A stretch of 64,000 bases of DNA from Neoechinorhynchus agilis (lineage: Eukaryota > Acanthocephala). Positions within the stretch are counted from its first letter, which is position 1, and every line of letters starts with the position of its first letter. Below are positions 49,330 through 61,323 of this stretch, one piece after another. A program made the translations under genes and the position numbers. The stretch lies in assembly GCA_051530055.1 (NCBI GenBank), contig CM121343.1:744001-808000 (forward strand), written 5' to 3'. Under the pieces are notes generated by a model. It had not been told where the DNA came from and searched no databases. It was given only the letters and a program-made list of their open reading frames with translations.

Positions 49330-50095
49330 CGAAAATTCATAACTCTTTAATTTCAAATTCTCGTGACCTGGTGAACCAAACTCGATTGGCGGCAGTCTTT
49401 ACAAGAGAATCGAATGATTGGCTCAACGCTATCCAAATCGCTTCTGTGGGTACCCTTCTCTCCGACCTGACAGTAAGGATTGCAGTGTCCCTGAGACTTG
49501 GGGTACCGATGTGCACATCCCATCGCTGCCGTTGTGGAGCGACCGTGGAACCATCGGGATGTCATGGTCTCGTCTGTCGGCAATCAGAAGGAAGGTACTG
49601 ACGATACGCCGAAGTGAACGCAATGCTCTTAGTCGTGCTCTGAATACTGTAAATGCGCCCAACATCCTAGAGCGGAGCAATTTTTCCTGACTCGATGGCC
49701 GTAGACCGGACGGTGTCACAGTATTCCCGTGGCCAGAAGGCTAAGACGCCATTCGTAGCCAGCAACATAAAATTCGCCGCTGTTAAACCCGGGGGAGCAG
49801 CAACCGCCGCTGAGGAACGCAAAAAGACAAAATACAGGGGCCTGAGTCGAAATCATTATTTTGCTCCCTTTGGCGTCGATACGCTCGGGTTGTTTGGTAC
49901 GGCGGTGCAAGACCTGGTCAAGCAATTGTCTAAGAGATTGAGACGAATCAATGGCGATCCGAAGGACGGAGCATTCCTCCTACGAAACATAAGTCTGATT
50001 CTGCAATGGGGGAATGATGTATCCGTCCTTTCGACCGTTACACCGGGATGGCAGCTGAGTGATCCAGAGCTGTGGGGTGAATGATCTAACGCTAA
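49330..50095 (+). mobile_element. 3' part of the restriction-endonuclease LINE
   Basis: The plus strand encodes, in pieces, QTRLAAVFTRESNDWLNA, VSLRLGVPMCTSHRCRCGA and then, in a 129-codon open stretch (49695-50084), ATAAEERKKTKYRGL, HYFAPFGVDTLGLFG and VTPGWQLSDPELWGE to a stop. The Cys/His cluster and the nuclease-proximal PDGVTVFPWP region are present, but the DATC segment has been lost. It is nearly identical to the minus-strand copy at 32100-32850. Confidence 0.85.
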
Positions 50096-50445
50096 TTAAA
50101 AGAAGGGATTGGACTTTTAAAAAATTATCAAGAGTGGCAAGCGTTTTACTACTTTTGTAATCGCAAAGGTATAGAATCACGAATAAGGTTTATGCCAAAG
50201 TTGAATGAGAATGCAATCCCAAATACCATCACTTTATAATAATTATAATTGTTGATTATAATATTTCAATATTTTCAGATTTCACCAATTAAAAGTTATG
50301 ATGATTTTTCCACTTATGTTAATCTTTTCACCTACAGTCTGTCAAAACATTGGTCGTAGTGTAAAACAACTCTGAAATTATCTCCTTCCCAGTCTGAATG
50401 TGCCAGATAACCAAATCGGAAACCCCAGTGGGTGAAACGAATGCA
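50096..50445. other. No recognisable feature
   Basis: AT-rich spacer between the LINE tail and the troponin I 3' end. Confidence 0.4.
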
Positions 50446-50455
50446 TTTATTTATT
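50446..50455 (-). terminator. Polyadenylation signal, troponin I
   Basis: The minus strand reads AATAAATAAA, two overlapping AATAAA hexamers about 165 bases past the troponin I stop codon. The position and sequence suit a 3' end signal. Confidence 0.5.
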
Positions 50456-50620
50456 AATGTTGGCTTGATTGCTTGTATGAAGAACGTATGAAGTCATTCA
50501 ACTTGTGATCAGAAGCGTTGGTCAAAGTGACTGACGTTAGAATTTGGATTGAGTGGAGATACTCAAACCTCTCCTATTCACTAAACAAACGAATGCACAC
50601 CAAAATCAACTATAATGAAT

Positions 50621-51238
50621 CTAAGATGAATCGTCGTCCTTTTCTTCTTTCACGTGGTGCTTTAATTGATTTCTCAGATTGACTTTTTCCTCTTTCTCTT
50701 CCTCTTCTAGGGCGTACTTATTGATTCCCGTTGATTTTAGATTTTTTCTGAAATCAGCTTCAGATTGGTCTTTTTTAACGGCTTTAAACTTTCCTTCGGT
50801 CTTTGAGACCTTTTTTAGGAGCGGTTTAGTGAATTTGCCGACAATGTCATTAATCTTTATGGTTAGTTCATTAATTTCGAGATCTGCGCATCTAATTTTA
50901 TATTCTATGTCGTATTTCTCTGATTCCAATTGTTCAATTTCCTTGTGAAGATCGCGGCACAGATTAGATAGGTCACTAGATTCCATGGCATCAACTCCTG
51001 AAGGGAGAGGTGTTACTTTTTCGTTCATATAGTTCGCCTTTTTCTCTGCACTTTGGCTGGCTTCATTCTTCAAATCCTCGGCTGCTTTTTTTCTGATTAG
51101 TAAGCGAAGTTTACGTTTCTTTTCAGGCGTAAGTCCAAATCGTTTCTTTTTCTCGGCAGCATCTCTCAACTCCTTGCGTTTCCGTTCCCTTTCCTCTCGC
51201 TTACGTGCTCGCATTTGGTCCTCATATGAAGTATCCAT
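50621..51238 (-). CDS. Troponin I, single open frame
   Basis: Inhibitory subunit of the thin-filament troponin complex, which blocks actomyosin until Ca2+ binds troponin C. The 205 residues start with a charged Arg/Glu-rich segment. The troponin C/T-binding helix GLTPEKKRKLRLLIRKKAAE is at 35-54, and a coiled-coil region for troponin T is at about 90-133. The inhibitory/actin-binding segment GKFTKPLLKKVSKTE is at 134-148 and the switch-like stretch FRKNLKSTG at 163-171. An acidic Lys/Glu-rich tail ends the protein. Order and motifs match protostome troponin I; the length is typical of short isoforms. The frame runs from ATG to stop with no intron, which is unusual because animal troponin I genes normally have several introns. 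It may be a retrocopy or a lineage-specific loss of introns. The frame is intact, so it is probably functional. Confidence 0.9.
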   Translation of the reverse strand: MDTSYEDQMRARKREERERKRKELRDAAEKKKRFGLTPEKKRKLRLLIRKKAAEDLKNEASQSAEKKANYMNEKVTPLPSGVDAMESSDLSNLCRDLHKEIEQLESEKYDIEYKIRCADLEINELTIKINDIVGKFTKPLLKKVSKTEGKFKAVKKDQSEADFRKNLKSTGINKYALEEEEKEEKVNLRNQLKHHVKEEKDDDSS

Positions 51239-51387
51239 TAGAAATTAAACAGTTGTCGATTTGTGTTTCACAAAGATGAGCGAGATGATGGAACAAAGCA
51301 GATACTGAGATTGTTCTTCGCTTAGATGATGAAGAGAAAACGAAGCAGATAAACGTTCTGCTATAAGCACACAGGAAGCACGCTTTT

Positions 51388-51777
51388 ATGCCAAGTGCTT
51401 CTATTTTTTCTTTATTCTCAGTCCCGTCTTCTATCATATCTGCGCTACCATCTTCTGCAACGGCACTTCTTTCCTTGACGATGCAACTGCCACCAACAGC
51501 ACAAATTACCACCACCACGAACAGTGGCAGCAGCGGCGGCGGCAGTACTGTTACGGTGACAAGGGCGAAACGATATGCCAACCTTTTTGGATGCAAGCAA
51601 CCATTATCTCCATATTTCCCAAGCCAAACGCTTGATACTTGCTTAGTTTTCATAGATGAAAATCCGCAAAGGCTGGTAGACCGCGTAAATCTCTTCTACG
51701 CCGCTACATTCGCTGGAATTTCCATAGAATCCTGTTTGGTAAAGTTTTTGCGCTCTTCTTGTAATTTAGACCAATAA
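51388..51777 (+). CDS. Unrecognised Ser/Thr-rich open frame upstream of troponin I
   Basis: 129 codons from ATG to stop, divergent from troponin I. The first half is Ser/Thr/Gly-rich low complexity; the second half (AKRYANLFGCKQPLSPYFPS, then DENPQRLVDRVNLFYAATF) looks more protein-like. No domain is recognised. The opposite strand is also open over most of the same span, so this could be chance. It may be a first exon or spurious. Confidence 0.25.
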   Translation: MPSASIFSLFSVPSSIISALPSSATALLSLTMQLPPTAQITTTTNSGSSGGGSTVTVTRAKRYANLFGCKQPLSPYFPSQTLDTCLVFIDENPQRLVDRVNLFYAATFAGISIESCLVKFLRSSCNLDQ

Positions 51778-52025
51778 ATCACGGAAATAACAAGGCACGA
51801 CAACATTGTTCTCGAATATCATTTTGGAACCCGTTAGTGTTGTATGTTTGCGACTACTTATGGCAATAGTAATAATAAATGTTTTACACCCGCTTTAAGA
51901 GAAATGTAACTTGATACTTTGAAAGCAAAATACTTTTTTTGTAACTTAACAAACGTCGATATTGCATCCATTCTACAGCGCTTGTTCACTCGAGAATTTC
52001 GTAGGATAATAACACTTTTATTTTG

Positions 52026-53892
52026 ATAAAGAAAAGGAACCATGTACCTTTGGGACCTCGTGATCCCTTGAACTAGTGAGTGGATGACGGTCGACGACGA
52101 CGATAAGCGAGCGTTCTCGCTTATAAGTTTTTAAATATAAAGAAAAGGAACCATGTACCTTTGGGACCTCGTGATCCCTTGAACTAGTGAGTGGATGACG
52201 GTCGACGACGACGATAAGCGAGCGTTCTCGCTTATAAGTTTTTAAATATAAAGAAAAGGAACCATGTACCTTTGGGACCTCGTGATCCCTTGAACTAGTG
52301 AGTGGATGACGGTCGACGACGACGATAAGCGAGCGTTCTCGCTTATAAGTTTTTAAATATAAAGAAAAGGAACCATGTACCTTTGGGACCTCGTGATCCC
52401 TTGAACTAGTGAGTGGATGACGGTCGACGACGACGATAAGCGAGCGTTCTCGCTTATAAGTTTTTAAATATAAAGAAAAGGAACCATGTACCTTTGGGAC
52501 CTCGTGATCCCTTGAACTAGTGAGTGGATGACGGTCGACGACGACGATAAGCGAGCGTTCTCGCTTATAAGTTTTTAAATATAAAGAAAAGGAACCATGT
52601 ACCTTTGGGACCTCGTGATCCCTTGAACTAGTGAGTGGATGACGGTCGACGACGACGATAAGCGAGCGTTCTCGCTTATAAGTTTTTAAATATAAAGAAA
52701 AGGAACCATGTACCTTTGGGACCTCGTGATCCCTTGAACTAGTGAGTGGATGACGGTCGACGACGACGATAAGCGAGCGTTCTCGCTTATAAGTTTTTAA
52801 ATATAAAGAAAAGGAACCATGTACCTTTGGGACCTCGTGATCCCTTGAACTAGTGATGGATGACGGTCGACGACGACGATAAGCGAGCGTTCTCGCTTAT
52901 AAGTTTTTAAATATAAAGAAAAGGAACCATGTACCTTTGGGACCTCGTGATCCCTTGAACTAGTGAGTGGATGACGGTCGACGACGACGATAAGCGAGCG
53001 TTCTCGCTTATAAGTTTTTAAATATAAAGAAAAGGAACCATGTACCTTTTCGTGATCCCTTGAACTAGTGAGTGGATGACGGTCGACGACGACGATAAGC
53101 GAGCGTTCTCGCTTATAAGTTTTTAAATATAAAGAAAAGGAACCATGTACCTTTGGGACCTCGTGATCCCTTGAACTAGTGAGTGGATGACGGTCGACGA
53201 CGACGATAAGCGAGCGTTCTCGCTTATAAGTTTTTAAATATAAAGAAAAGAACCATGTACCTTGGGACCTCGGACCCTTTGGGACCTCGTGATCCTTGAG
53301 TGGATGACGGTCGACGACGACGATAAGCGAGCGTTCTCGCTTATAAGTTTTTAAATATAAAGAAAAGGAACCAACCTTTGGGACCTCGTGATCCCTTGAA
53401 CTAGTGAGTGGATGACGGTCGACGACGGGAGCGTTCTCGCTTATAAGTTTTTAAATATAAAGAAAAGGAACGCCTTGATCGTGATCACTTGAACTAGTGA
53501 GTGGATGACGGTCGACGACGACGATAAGCGAGCGTTCTCGCTTATAAGTTTTTAAATATAAAGAAAAGGAACCATGTACCTTTGGGACCTCGTGATCCCT
53601 TGAACTAGTGAGTGGATGACGGTCGACGACGACGATAAGCGAGCGTTCTCGCTTATAAGTTTTTAAATATAAAGAAAAGGAACCATGTACCTTTGGGACC
53701 TCGTGATCCCTTGAACTAGTGAGTGGATGACGGTCGACGACGACGATAAGCGAGCGTTCTCGCTTATAAGTTTTTAAATATAAAGAAAAGGAACCATGTA
53801 CCTTTGGGACCTCGTGATCCCTTGAACTAGTGAGTGGATGACGGTCGACGACGACGATAAGCGAGCGTTCTCGCTTATAAGTTTTTAAATAT
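52026..53892. repeat. 111-bp satellite/minisatellite array, about 17 copies
   Basis: Head-to-tail units of exactly 111 bases (starts near 52031, 52142, 52253, 52364 …), identical over the first seven copies. Later copies near 52850 and 53040-53460 carry deletions, and identity resumes to 53892. Each unit holds a perfect hairpin AAGCGAGCGTTCTCGCTT (7-bp stem) and a GTCGACGACGACGAT run. Because 111 is 37 codons, the minus strand is open through intact units, repeating LKTYKRERSLIVVVDRHP and so on. A 172-codon frame (53969-53451) results, with an ATG supplied by the unique flank. Confidence 0.95.
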
Positions 53893-54827
53893 GTGAGCTC
53901 GTGTGTCGTCCGGAACAAGCGCTTGACATTCAGTTGCTGTTTCTTACAATATTCATGAATTAGTTTCATTCAAATAAACTTTTATTGATCACCGAAACGC
54001 GAAATTCGATATGAGTACATCAAGAAAAATTGCGAATAATTTCACATTTTCTGGTTAATAAATCACTATTTTTCCATTGCCTCCCTAATCAACTATGACC
54101 ACCACATTACATTTTCTTATTTTCGTCGCGTATCAAGTAATCCAATGATTGCTTCATTGTAAGAATAAAGTTTATCAATATCTTGACTTGGACGATAATT
54201 TCAGGATTATAGTTAAAATGAGTTTCTAAAACACAAAAGTGATGCATGCTATCTATTCTGAGATTTTTCCTAAAAGAAAACAATATCGATTCCATTTAGA
54301 AAGTCTTAAAAAGTATAAATAAATTAAATGTCGGATTCTTATTGGTGATATTGGGAGTCTATAGTCTCCTTTATTTAAAAAGTCACTCCTATTGGGAACA
54401 ATTGACAGTAGATTATGAATTCGTGTCGTTGTTTGGTTTTGAGATCCACGTCAAATGTACATTTTAAGTATAGATTCAGGCGATTATAATACCAAGTAAA
54501 TATTAAAAAAAGGTTATCGGTCTAAATGAACTATCTAGAATGTTTTTCATATCGATTTCAGTCAGATTCCACACACTTCGAAACAATGGGATGCTGAAGC
54601 AATCATACAGTTTATTGAAGCAGAATAGATCCATCAAGAACATCCTTGGAAAAACGATAAATGCCATATATACAACGAAATTTCATAGATATTAAGAGTT
54701 TTTTAGTTTATCTTTTAAAATTAATTCAAGGAAAAATATTTAAACGTACGGATCATGCATAAGTTAAAGGCCAAGAAACTACATTTATTGTAATCATCAG
54801 AAGAATAAGCAGGTTACGTTTTACACA
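53893..54827. other. No recognisable feature
   Basis: AT-rich. Only a 62-codon minus-strand frame (54107-54295) of no recognisable family is present. Confidence 0.35.
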
Positions 54828-55427
54828 CAGCGGAACGTTAATTATCCGGATCAGAATATTGTCCTGCTAAACTTCTGTTGTTCAAGAAAATCAGAGACGT
54901 TTCAGTGAAAAATACTAACATACAGAAACCAAATAAGTGATTATTTTCAATCATAAAGATAAAATTATGCGATTCTACTTCAATTTTGCCTTTTGAACCA
55001 GTTCCACCTCCCGAATGCTATGTGATATCTGTAGCCGTGATTTAAAAACTTGATAAATCACATTGAGTATTCGGTTATCCGAAACCGATCTCGTATCCGA
55101 ATGGTGTCCGATCTAAATTAATTCGAGGGAATAAACGACTCGTTCTTCTGTCCAAATCGAACGCCTAGATTTTAATACAGTGGAACGTCGATTATCGGGA
55201 TCAGAATGCTGTTCTAGTCAATTTCCGTTACTAGAAGAGGATCTTGCAGCGAAAAAACGAAGGTGTACAATCGTATACAGAAAAACAAGTGATTATTTCC
55301 AATAACAAAGTTAAAATTACGTGATTTTCTCTTTGTCCCCAAGAATTTTAAAAACATTTCACATTGAGTATTCGGTTATCCGAAACCGATCTCGTATCCG
55401 AATGGTGTCCAATCTAAATTAATTCGC
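54828..55427 (+). repeat. Two direct copies of a pogo/Tigger-like MITE
   Basis: Copy a is about 54828-55126 and copy b about 55178-55427. Both begin CAG(T/C)GGAACGT(C/T) followed by ATTATC and end with TATCCGAATGGTGTCC, then ATCTAAATTAATTCG. Internal homology is patchy. The CAGTGGAACGTCGATTATC terminus, preceded in copy b by TA, resembles pogo/Tigger-type terminal repeats and TA target sites. A third fragment is at 9440-9567. No transposase is visible. Confidence 0.65.
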
Positions 55428-55534
55428 GGCCAACGATTATGCTGTTTCTTGTAAAATGATGAGCGATTCGGTTTCTATTTTGTTGCTATGGAAAGTAATA
55501 TTGTCCTGATGGAGATGTGGGGATAATTGAAAAT

Positions 55535-55700
55535 ATTTTATTGGAATATTTCGAAAGAGGAACCTTCACTATTTTACGGCTCGGGTGCCTTTGATCGTCT
55601 CGGGACTGCTCGTACGCCCTAGCATTCTAAATTTTTCCTTCCATGGACAAGACGTCTTCTAAGGTTCTGCCCCTCTCCACGAAATACCTTCCAATAAAAT
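55535..55700. repeat. Fold-back MITE, ATTTTATTGGAA ends
   Basis: The left arm (ATTTTATTGGAATATTTCG… AGAGGAACC) and the right arm (…CTCTCCACGAAATACCTTCC AATAAAAT) are imperfect reverse complements, with about 105 unpaired bases between. It shares the ATATTTCG arm motif with the hairpins at 57504, 57898 and 60152. Confidence 0.65.
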
Positions 55701-56109
55701 CTAAGGGACGTTACCGAGTATTTTCGGTAATTAGATTTTTAATGGAAGGGCGTTGTTTTCTATCCACGGGATTATGATCACCGCATCTCCTCTATACACG
55801 AAAATGTTCTATCGTTTCAAGGACAAGGGTTGAAACTTGGCAAGAAACGCGGAGGGGAAAGATAGTGGAATTAATATATGGACATTTAGTTTCTTTAGTT
55901 AAATGGCCAAAATCAAATTCAACTCTCTCTTTTGCTCTATGAAAATTAGAGGCATTCTCGTGAAATATCGCAATAAAATACGTTTTATCTGGGATGTCTC
56001 TTGATGATTTTCTTGGTGGCTGACATCTTAGAAAACTAATTAAAAAAGACTCATAAAGATATGAAATCTTAAGCATCGTCCTAAGAGAAAGACAAGTACT
56101 CATCTCGGG

Positions 56110-57190
56110 ATTAAAAATCAATCAATTAAACTCTTTCATTCTTCAAACAAAGAAAGGAATGCGAACCAATCAGACAAATGGAGAACGTGGCATTCGATGA
56201 GTCTATACCGACCTTGGCCGACATCTACATGCGCGGTTGGGAATCCACTTTCTTCGGTGGTGGCGTTATGTGAACGATGTATTCATTTTGACTGATTCAA
56301 ACAATAACAAAGATTTACTAAATGCTGAACTGAACTGTCAAGATCCACACATACAGTGGTCAGTCAAAGAAGAGAGCATCAACGGTGAGGTCTCTTTCCT
56401 GGACGTCCTGGTCAAGCGGTCTGCACAAGGCAAAGTTAGCACGTCACTTTATCGTAAGGAGAATCTACTATGCGGACCACGATACTGGTCAAGTCACCAA
56501 CCGATGAGGTATCAAATCTAGGCTGTCATGTCCTATTTCCAAAGAGCTTTTCTTATTTCCTCTACTCGATTTGCATGGAGTAGGGAAAGGGAGATGATAG
56601 TACAGGAGCTGAAAATTAGGGGATATCCCAAATGGATTATAGACCGAGGAATCAGAGGCAGTAACTACCATCCGCATAACAAAAAAATCGTCTGCAAAGC
56701 CTGTACGCTTCGAAAGGGTGCACTTCATTGATGACGACACAGATCAAATGATCTATTCCATTAGGAGAAAGAAGGTTGGAATTTGTCTATACAAAACTAA
56801 AGGAAACGCTCTCAGAAGCACATTCAAGAAGGGTAAAACTGAGCCGAGTCATGGGATTTATAGAATGTACTGTGAAAAGTGTAAGAAAGCTTATATCAGA
56901 CAAACGATGCAAGGCATTGAGAAGAGGGTCGCTCAACATAAGCAAGCCCGCAGTCGATTTGAACATTCGTCAGCAACCTCCAATCATCAAGAGACATGTA
57001 AGCATCGAGCGGATTTGGGTGGCACCAACATTATAGAAATAGAGCAAAACTTAAAAAGACGGCTTGTTTTGGAGGCCTTGCACATCGCTGTGTCCAACAC
57101 AATGGAAGGAAATAAAGCTAATTTTAGCTTAAAACTTCCAGCCAGCGACGTGTTAAAAATCAATACTAAAATCATGAGAAAAACGTAGTA
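56110..57190 (+). mobile_element. Penelope-like element with GIY-YIG endonuclease, 3' half
   Basis: The plus strand carries the end of a reverse transcriptase (LADIYM; RWWRYVNDVFILTD, where active elements have Y-(V/A)-D-D; VSFLDVLVKR) and then the connector ELKIRGYPKWIIDRGI. A GIY-YIG nuclease domain follows at about 56850-57190 (GIYRMYCEKCKKAYIRQT, then VAQHKQAR and IIEIEQNLKRRLVLEALHI). This order defines EN-containing Penelope-like elements. The active-site second residue has changed (N for D) and the frame shifts between reverse transcriptase and nuclease, so this copy is inactive. The 5' half is missing. The nuclease-bearing 156-codon stretch (56718-57188) is still open. Confidence 0.82.
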
Positions 57191-57503
57191 CATCGCAGGG
57201 GGTTCGAGCGGATAATTGGCCCCCAAACTTCGGGTTTGGCGATCCCGTGCACTCGAGCTCAAAACCTGAATAAGAAAAAGATATTATTTTTTAGATGACT
57301 GATGAGGCGAGGTCTCCTCGCGAAATATTTCCAATAAATCAAAATCAAATGTGCTATTACCGGGATTATTATCGCCAAAATAATATTTCTCAAAATGATT
57401 CACCAGAACAGTTTAAAAGGCATTAAGAACGAGTGGGGTATTTTGACCGTTTTTGGCTAAAAGGAAAATGAAGCGGCTCGGAAAACCACACCAAAAGCGA
57501 CGA

Positions 57504-57607
57504 GATTAATTGCCTTTCACACAATATTTCGTCCGTCTCGTCGAACTTCTTCAGATCTAAAAGTGACTGAAGAAGTCCGTAGAGACGGACGAAATATTGA
57601 GAATTAA
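57504..57607. repeat. Fold-back MITE, AATATTTCGTCCGTCTC arms
   Basis: Arms AATATTTCGTCCGTCTCGTC…CTTCTTCAG and CTGAAGAAGTC…GACGGACGAAATATT pair almost perfectly over about 32 bases with a 12-base loop. Weaker pairing extends the stem on both sides. Confidence 0.8.
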
Positions 57608-57897
57608 TGTCTATCTTCGCAATTATAAAACAATCCACGATAACAACTTTTTTACCACAGTAACTAATCGGCATCATTTGTCCTCTGAATATGCTGATAT
57701 TCTCCGATATTAATTTCTTAAGACCTGATTCGGTTTTTCGTGAACGCACCAAAATCGCTTTCCGAGTCCTTCCCTTGAATTCCGTGAGTCCGGTTGTGAC
57801 GTAGCGAGGCCGGAATATTGAGAATTAATCAGAAAATCCATATCGGAATGCTAAATTTTGACTTGTGTGGTGAAGATAATCACCCGGTTACAAATCA

Positions 57898-58061
57898 TTT
57901 TATTGTACTGAAAAATTTCGAAAGAAGAAACTTCGCCTCGACAATCATTGTAAGTTGTTTCCAGATCAAATTGAAAGCTATAAAGCTGTTTTTCGCAGTG
58001 AGAGATCGTTAGCGAGATAAGGCGCGGTTTCCTCTTTCGAAATATTTCAGTACAATAAAAT
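57898..58061. repeat. Fold-back MITE, TTTATTGTACTG arms
   Basis: The left arm (CATTTTATTGTACTGAAAAA TTTCGAAAGA…) pairs with the right arm (…TCTTTCGAAATATTTCAGTA CAATAAAATG) over about 45 bases with mismatches. The loop is about 75 bases. Confidence 0.75.
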
Positions 58062-59453
<1,392 letters not shown>

Positions 59454-60151
59454 AGAGCGAAGATTGGCCCTCAGCAGCTTCTTTCGTGTGATTAAGAATC
59501 CTAGAAAAATAAATAACATCGCGAATGACTTTTTGAAAATTTACTTGGGTTTCTTATCGAAAATATTCTGTCTTCTTAAATTTTTATCGATTCCTATTGT
59601 TTTCTGAACAAATCAATCTTTTATTGTGTGTGTGAAATACGCCTTTAAAGGTTTCTTTGGCTTACTTTTGGTGCCGAACTTTTGATTTTTTTTTATAAAA
59701 ATGTTTTAAATTTCAACCTTTAATGGCGAAACATCTTTATCATCATTTTCTTCTTCGAGGATTGAGCGTTCTCTTTTCTGTATCGCTCATTCTCCGGTGA
59801 AACTGATTGAGTATTGTTGCAATTAGCCAGTTTGCTTTTAAAATGTAAAGTGACGGATCGAGGCATTCCTGAAAAAAAAGTACCAAGGAAGCACCCTTTT
59901 CCCCGTCATCTCGGCTTAAATCGACCGATTGATTTTAGCGAAGGTTAGGCCCTGCACTTCCCCATTTTCCATAAGTCAAAGGGTGGTTTCCATTATTCCC
60001 GTCAACCTTTTATCTAATCAGAATTGATCTCATTTAGTGTTCATTTATGATGTACCGAAGATGTCCTGAGCTTTTCGCCTCAATTTTAAATACTGTTTTT
60101 ATGTTTGAAGATTGAACTATTCAGGCTTGTTTATCACGGGAAAATAAATGG
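59454..60151. other. No recognisable feature; NUDT21 3' flank
   Basis: AT-rich. Short frames only, no repeat recognised. Confidence 0.35.
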
Positions 60152-60347
60152 AATTTTCGTCTTCGGTGAGCCGTCACCACCCCGAGAATCAAACATTAAT
60201 TATTGAATTAAATATTTCGGAACCTGAGTTCCCTCTTCAGTAATCAAAAAATAATTTGCTGAAGAGGGAACTCAGGTTCCGAAATATTTAATTCAATAAT
60301 TAATGTTAAATTCTCGGAGTAGTGACAGCTCACCGAAGACCAAAATT
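60152..60347. repeat. Fold-back MITE, near-perfect 89-bp arms
   Basis: Arms 60152-60240 and 60259-60347 are reverse complements with only a few mismatches and an 18-base loop. The inner part contains TTAAATATTTCGGAACCTGA and GTTCCCTCTTCAG with their complements. It is the cleanest hairpin of this type in the window and probably the youngest. Confidence 0.9.
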
Positions 60348-60837
60348 AGATTGCCCTCCGAATGTAATTCTCAAAGAAATGGATTTTATTAAACACTGCA
60401 AAAAAAGAAGCTTTATGACTTTTATTTTGAAACAATTTACAACCTTGATCAAAATGCGTACAAGATTACGGTTCGAAATATCGGATTTAATAAATTCTTT
60501 TATTTTTTTCCGTCATAAACAAGCACTGGTTGTTTTATATTTTCTTATGTGTATTTTGTTGGAATTATTGTTATTTTAGAAGTCTTCACCCGCGGTAAAT
60601 GATTTCTTTTCGATTAAAAAGGGTTCTGTGAACCTCGTCCTTGGGTTCATCATCACTTCTAAACAATAATTCCAATCACATTCCCCGGCACCTCCTCGCG
60701 AAAATCGACATTTTTGTATTTGTCATTATTTAGGTCGCTTGTCAATACCCAAGATCCCAAAGACAAGGGAATCGATAAAATGACTGATTCAATCGGTTAG
60801 TTGGTTGATTGTCGAGACTGATTTCTCAACCGCATGT
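60348..60837. other. No recognisable feature
   Basis: AT-rich. An 85-codon plus-strand frame that starts inside the hairpin (60322-60579) is not supported as a gene. Confidence 0.35.
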
Positions 60838-61323
60838 TGTCATTTTATTTAACGAATTTCCGCGATTAAGAACACCGATATTTCGGAGTTTTCTACTTCA
60901 AGGTCCAACAAAACACAAATACAATCTATAATGGTAGTCAGAACAAAGTCAATGGGAAACTTCAATCTACTTTTATAGATTGTATGTGTTATTTGTTGAT
61001 TTTGTCAGCTATTTTCTCGATCGGGATGTGCATTAGCAATTTCGGCGGTCGGAGGAACTTTTGTTTTTTTACAACCACTTGAACTCCGATGAAACGTTAA
61101 GAGTTCGTACGTTCCGGAGAAATCTACGAACTCTTAACGTTTCATCCGACTTAAAAAGTGTGTAAAAAAACAACAGTTCCTCCGACCGCCGAAATTACTA
61201 ATCCACATCAATAGTAATATAGATTGTATGTGTGTTTTATTGGACCTTGAAGAAGAAAACTCCGAAATATCGGTCCAAAATGAAAACATTTGTTCTTAAT
61301 CGTGGAAATTACTTAAAATGACA
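60838..61323. repeat. Nested fold-back element, about 485 bp
   Basis: The outer arms (60838-60932 and about 61217-61323) share ACTCCGAAATATCGGT- and CAAGGTCCAA-type motifs in inverse orientation. An inner hairpin, 61024-61209, has arms containing AATTTCGGCGGTCGGAGGAA and GAAACGTTAAGAGTTCGTA with their complements. Two hairpins are nested around one centre, either one element inserted in another or one complex fold-back. Confidence 0.8.

Noticed and set aside
51222-51653. 143-codon minus-strand frame upstream of troponin I
   Set aside because: Low-complexity reverse of the Ser/Thr/Gly-rich plus strand; it overlaps the troponin I start in another frame and matches nothing known.
52026-53892. 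CRISPR-like array
   Set aside because: Units are contiguous with no variable spacers; it is a tandem satellite in a eukaryotic genome.
57190-57250. tRNA-like GGTTCGA motif
   Set aside because: No cloverleaf could be drawn around it. A look for tRNA genes across the window found none.
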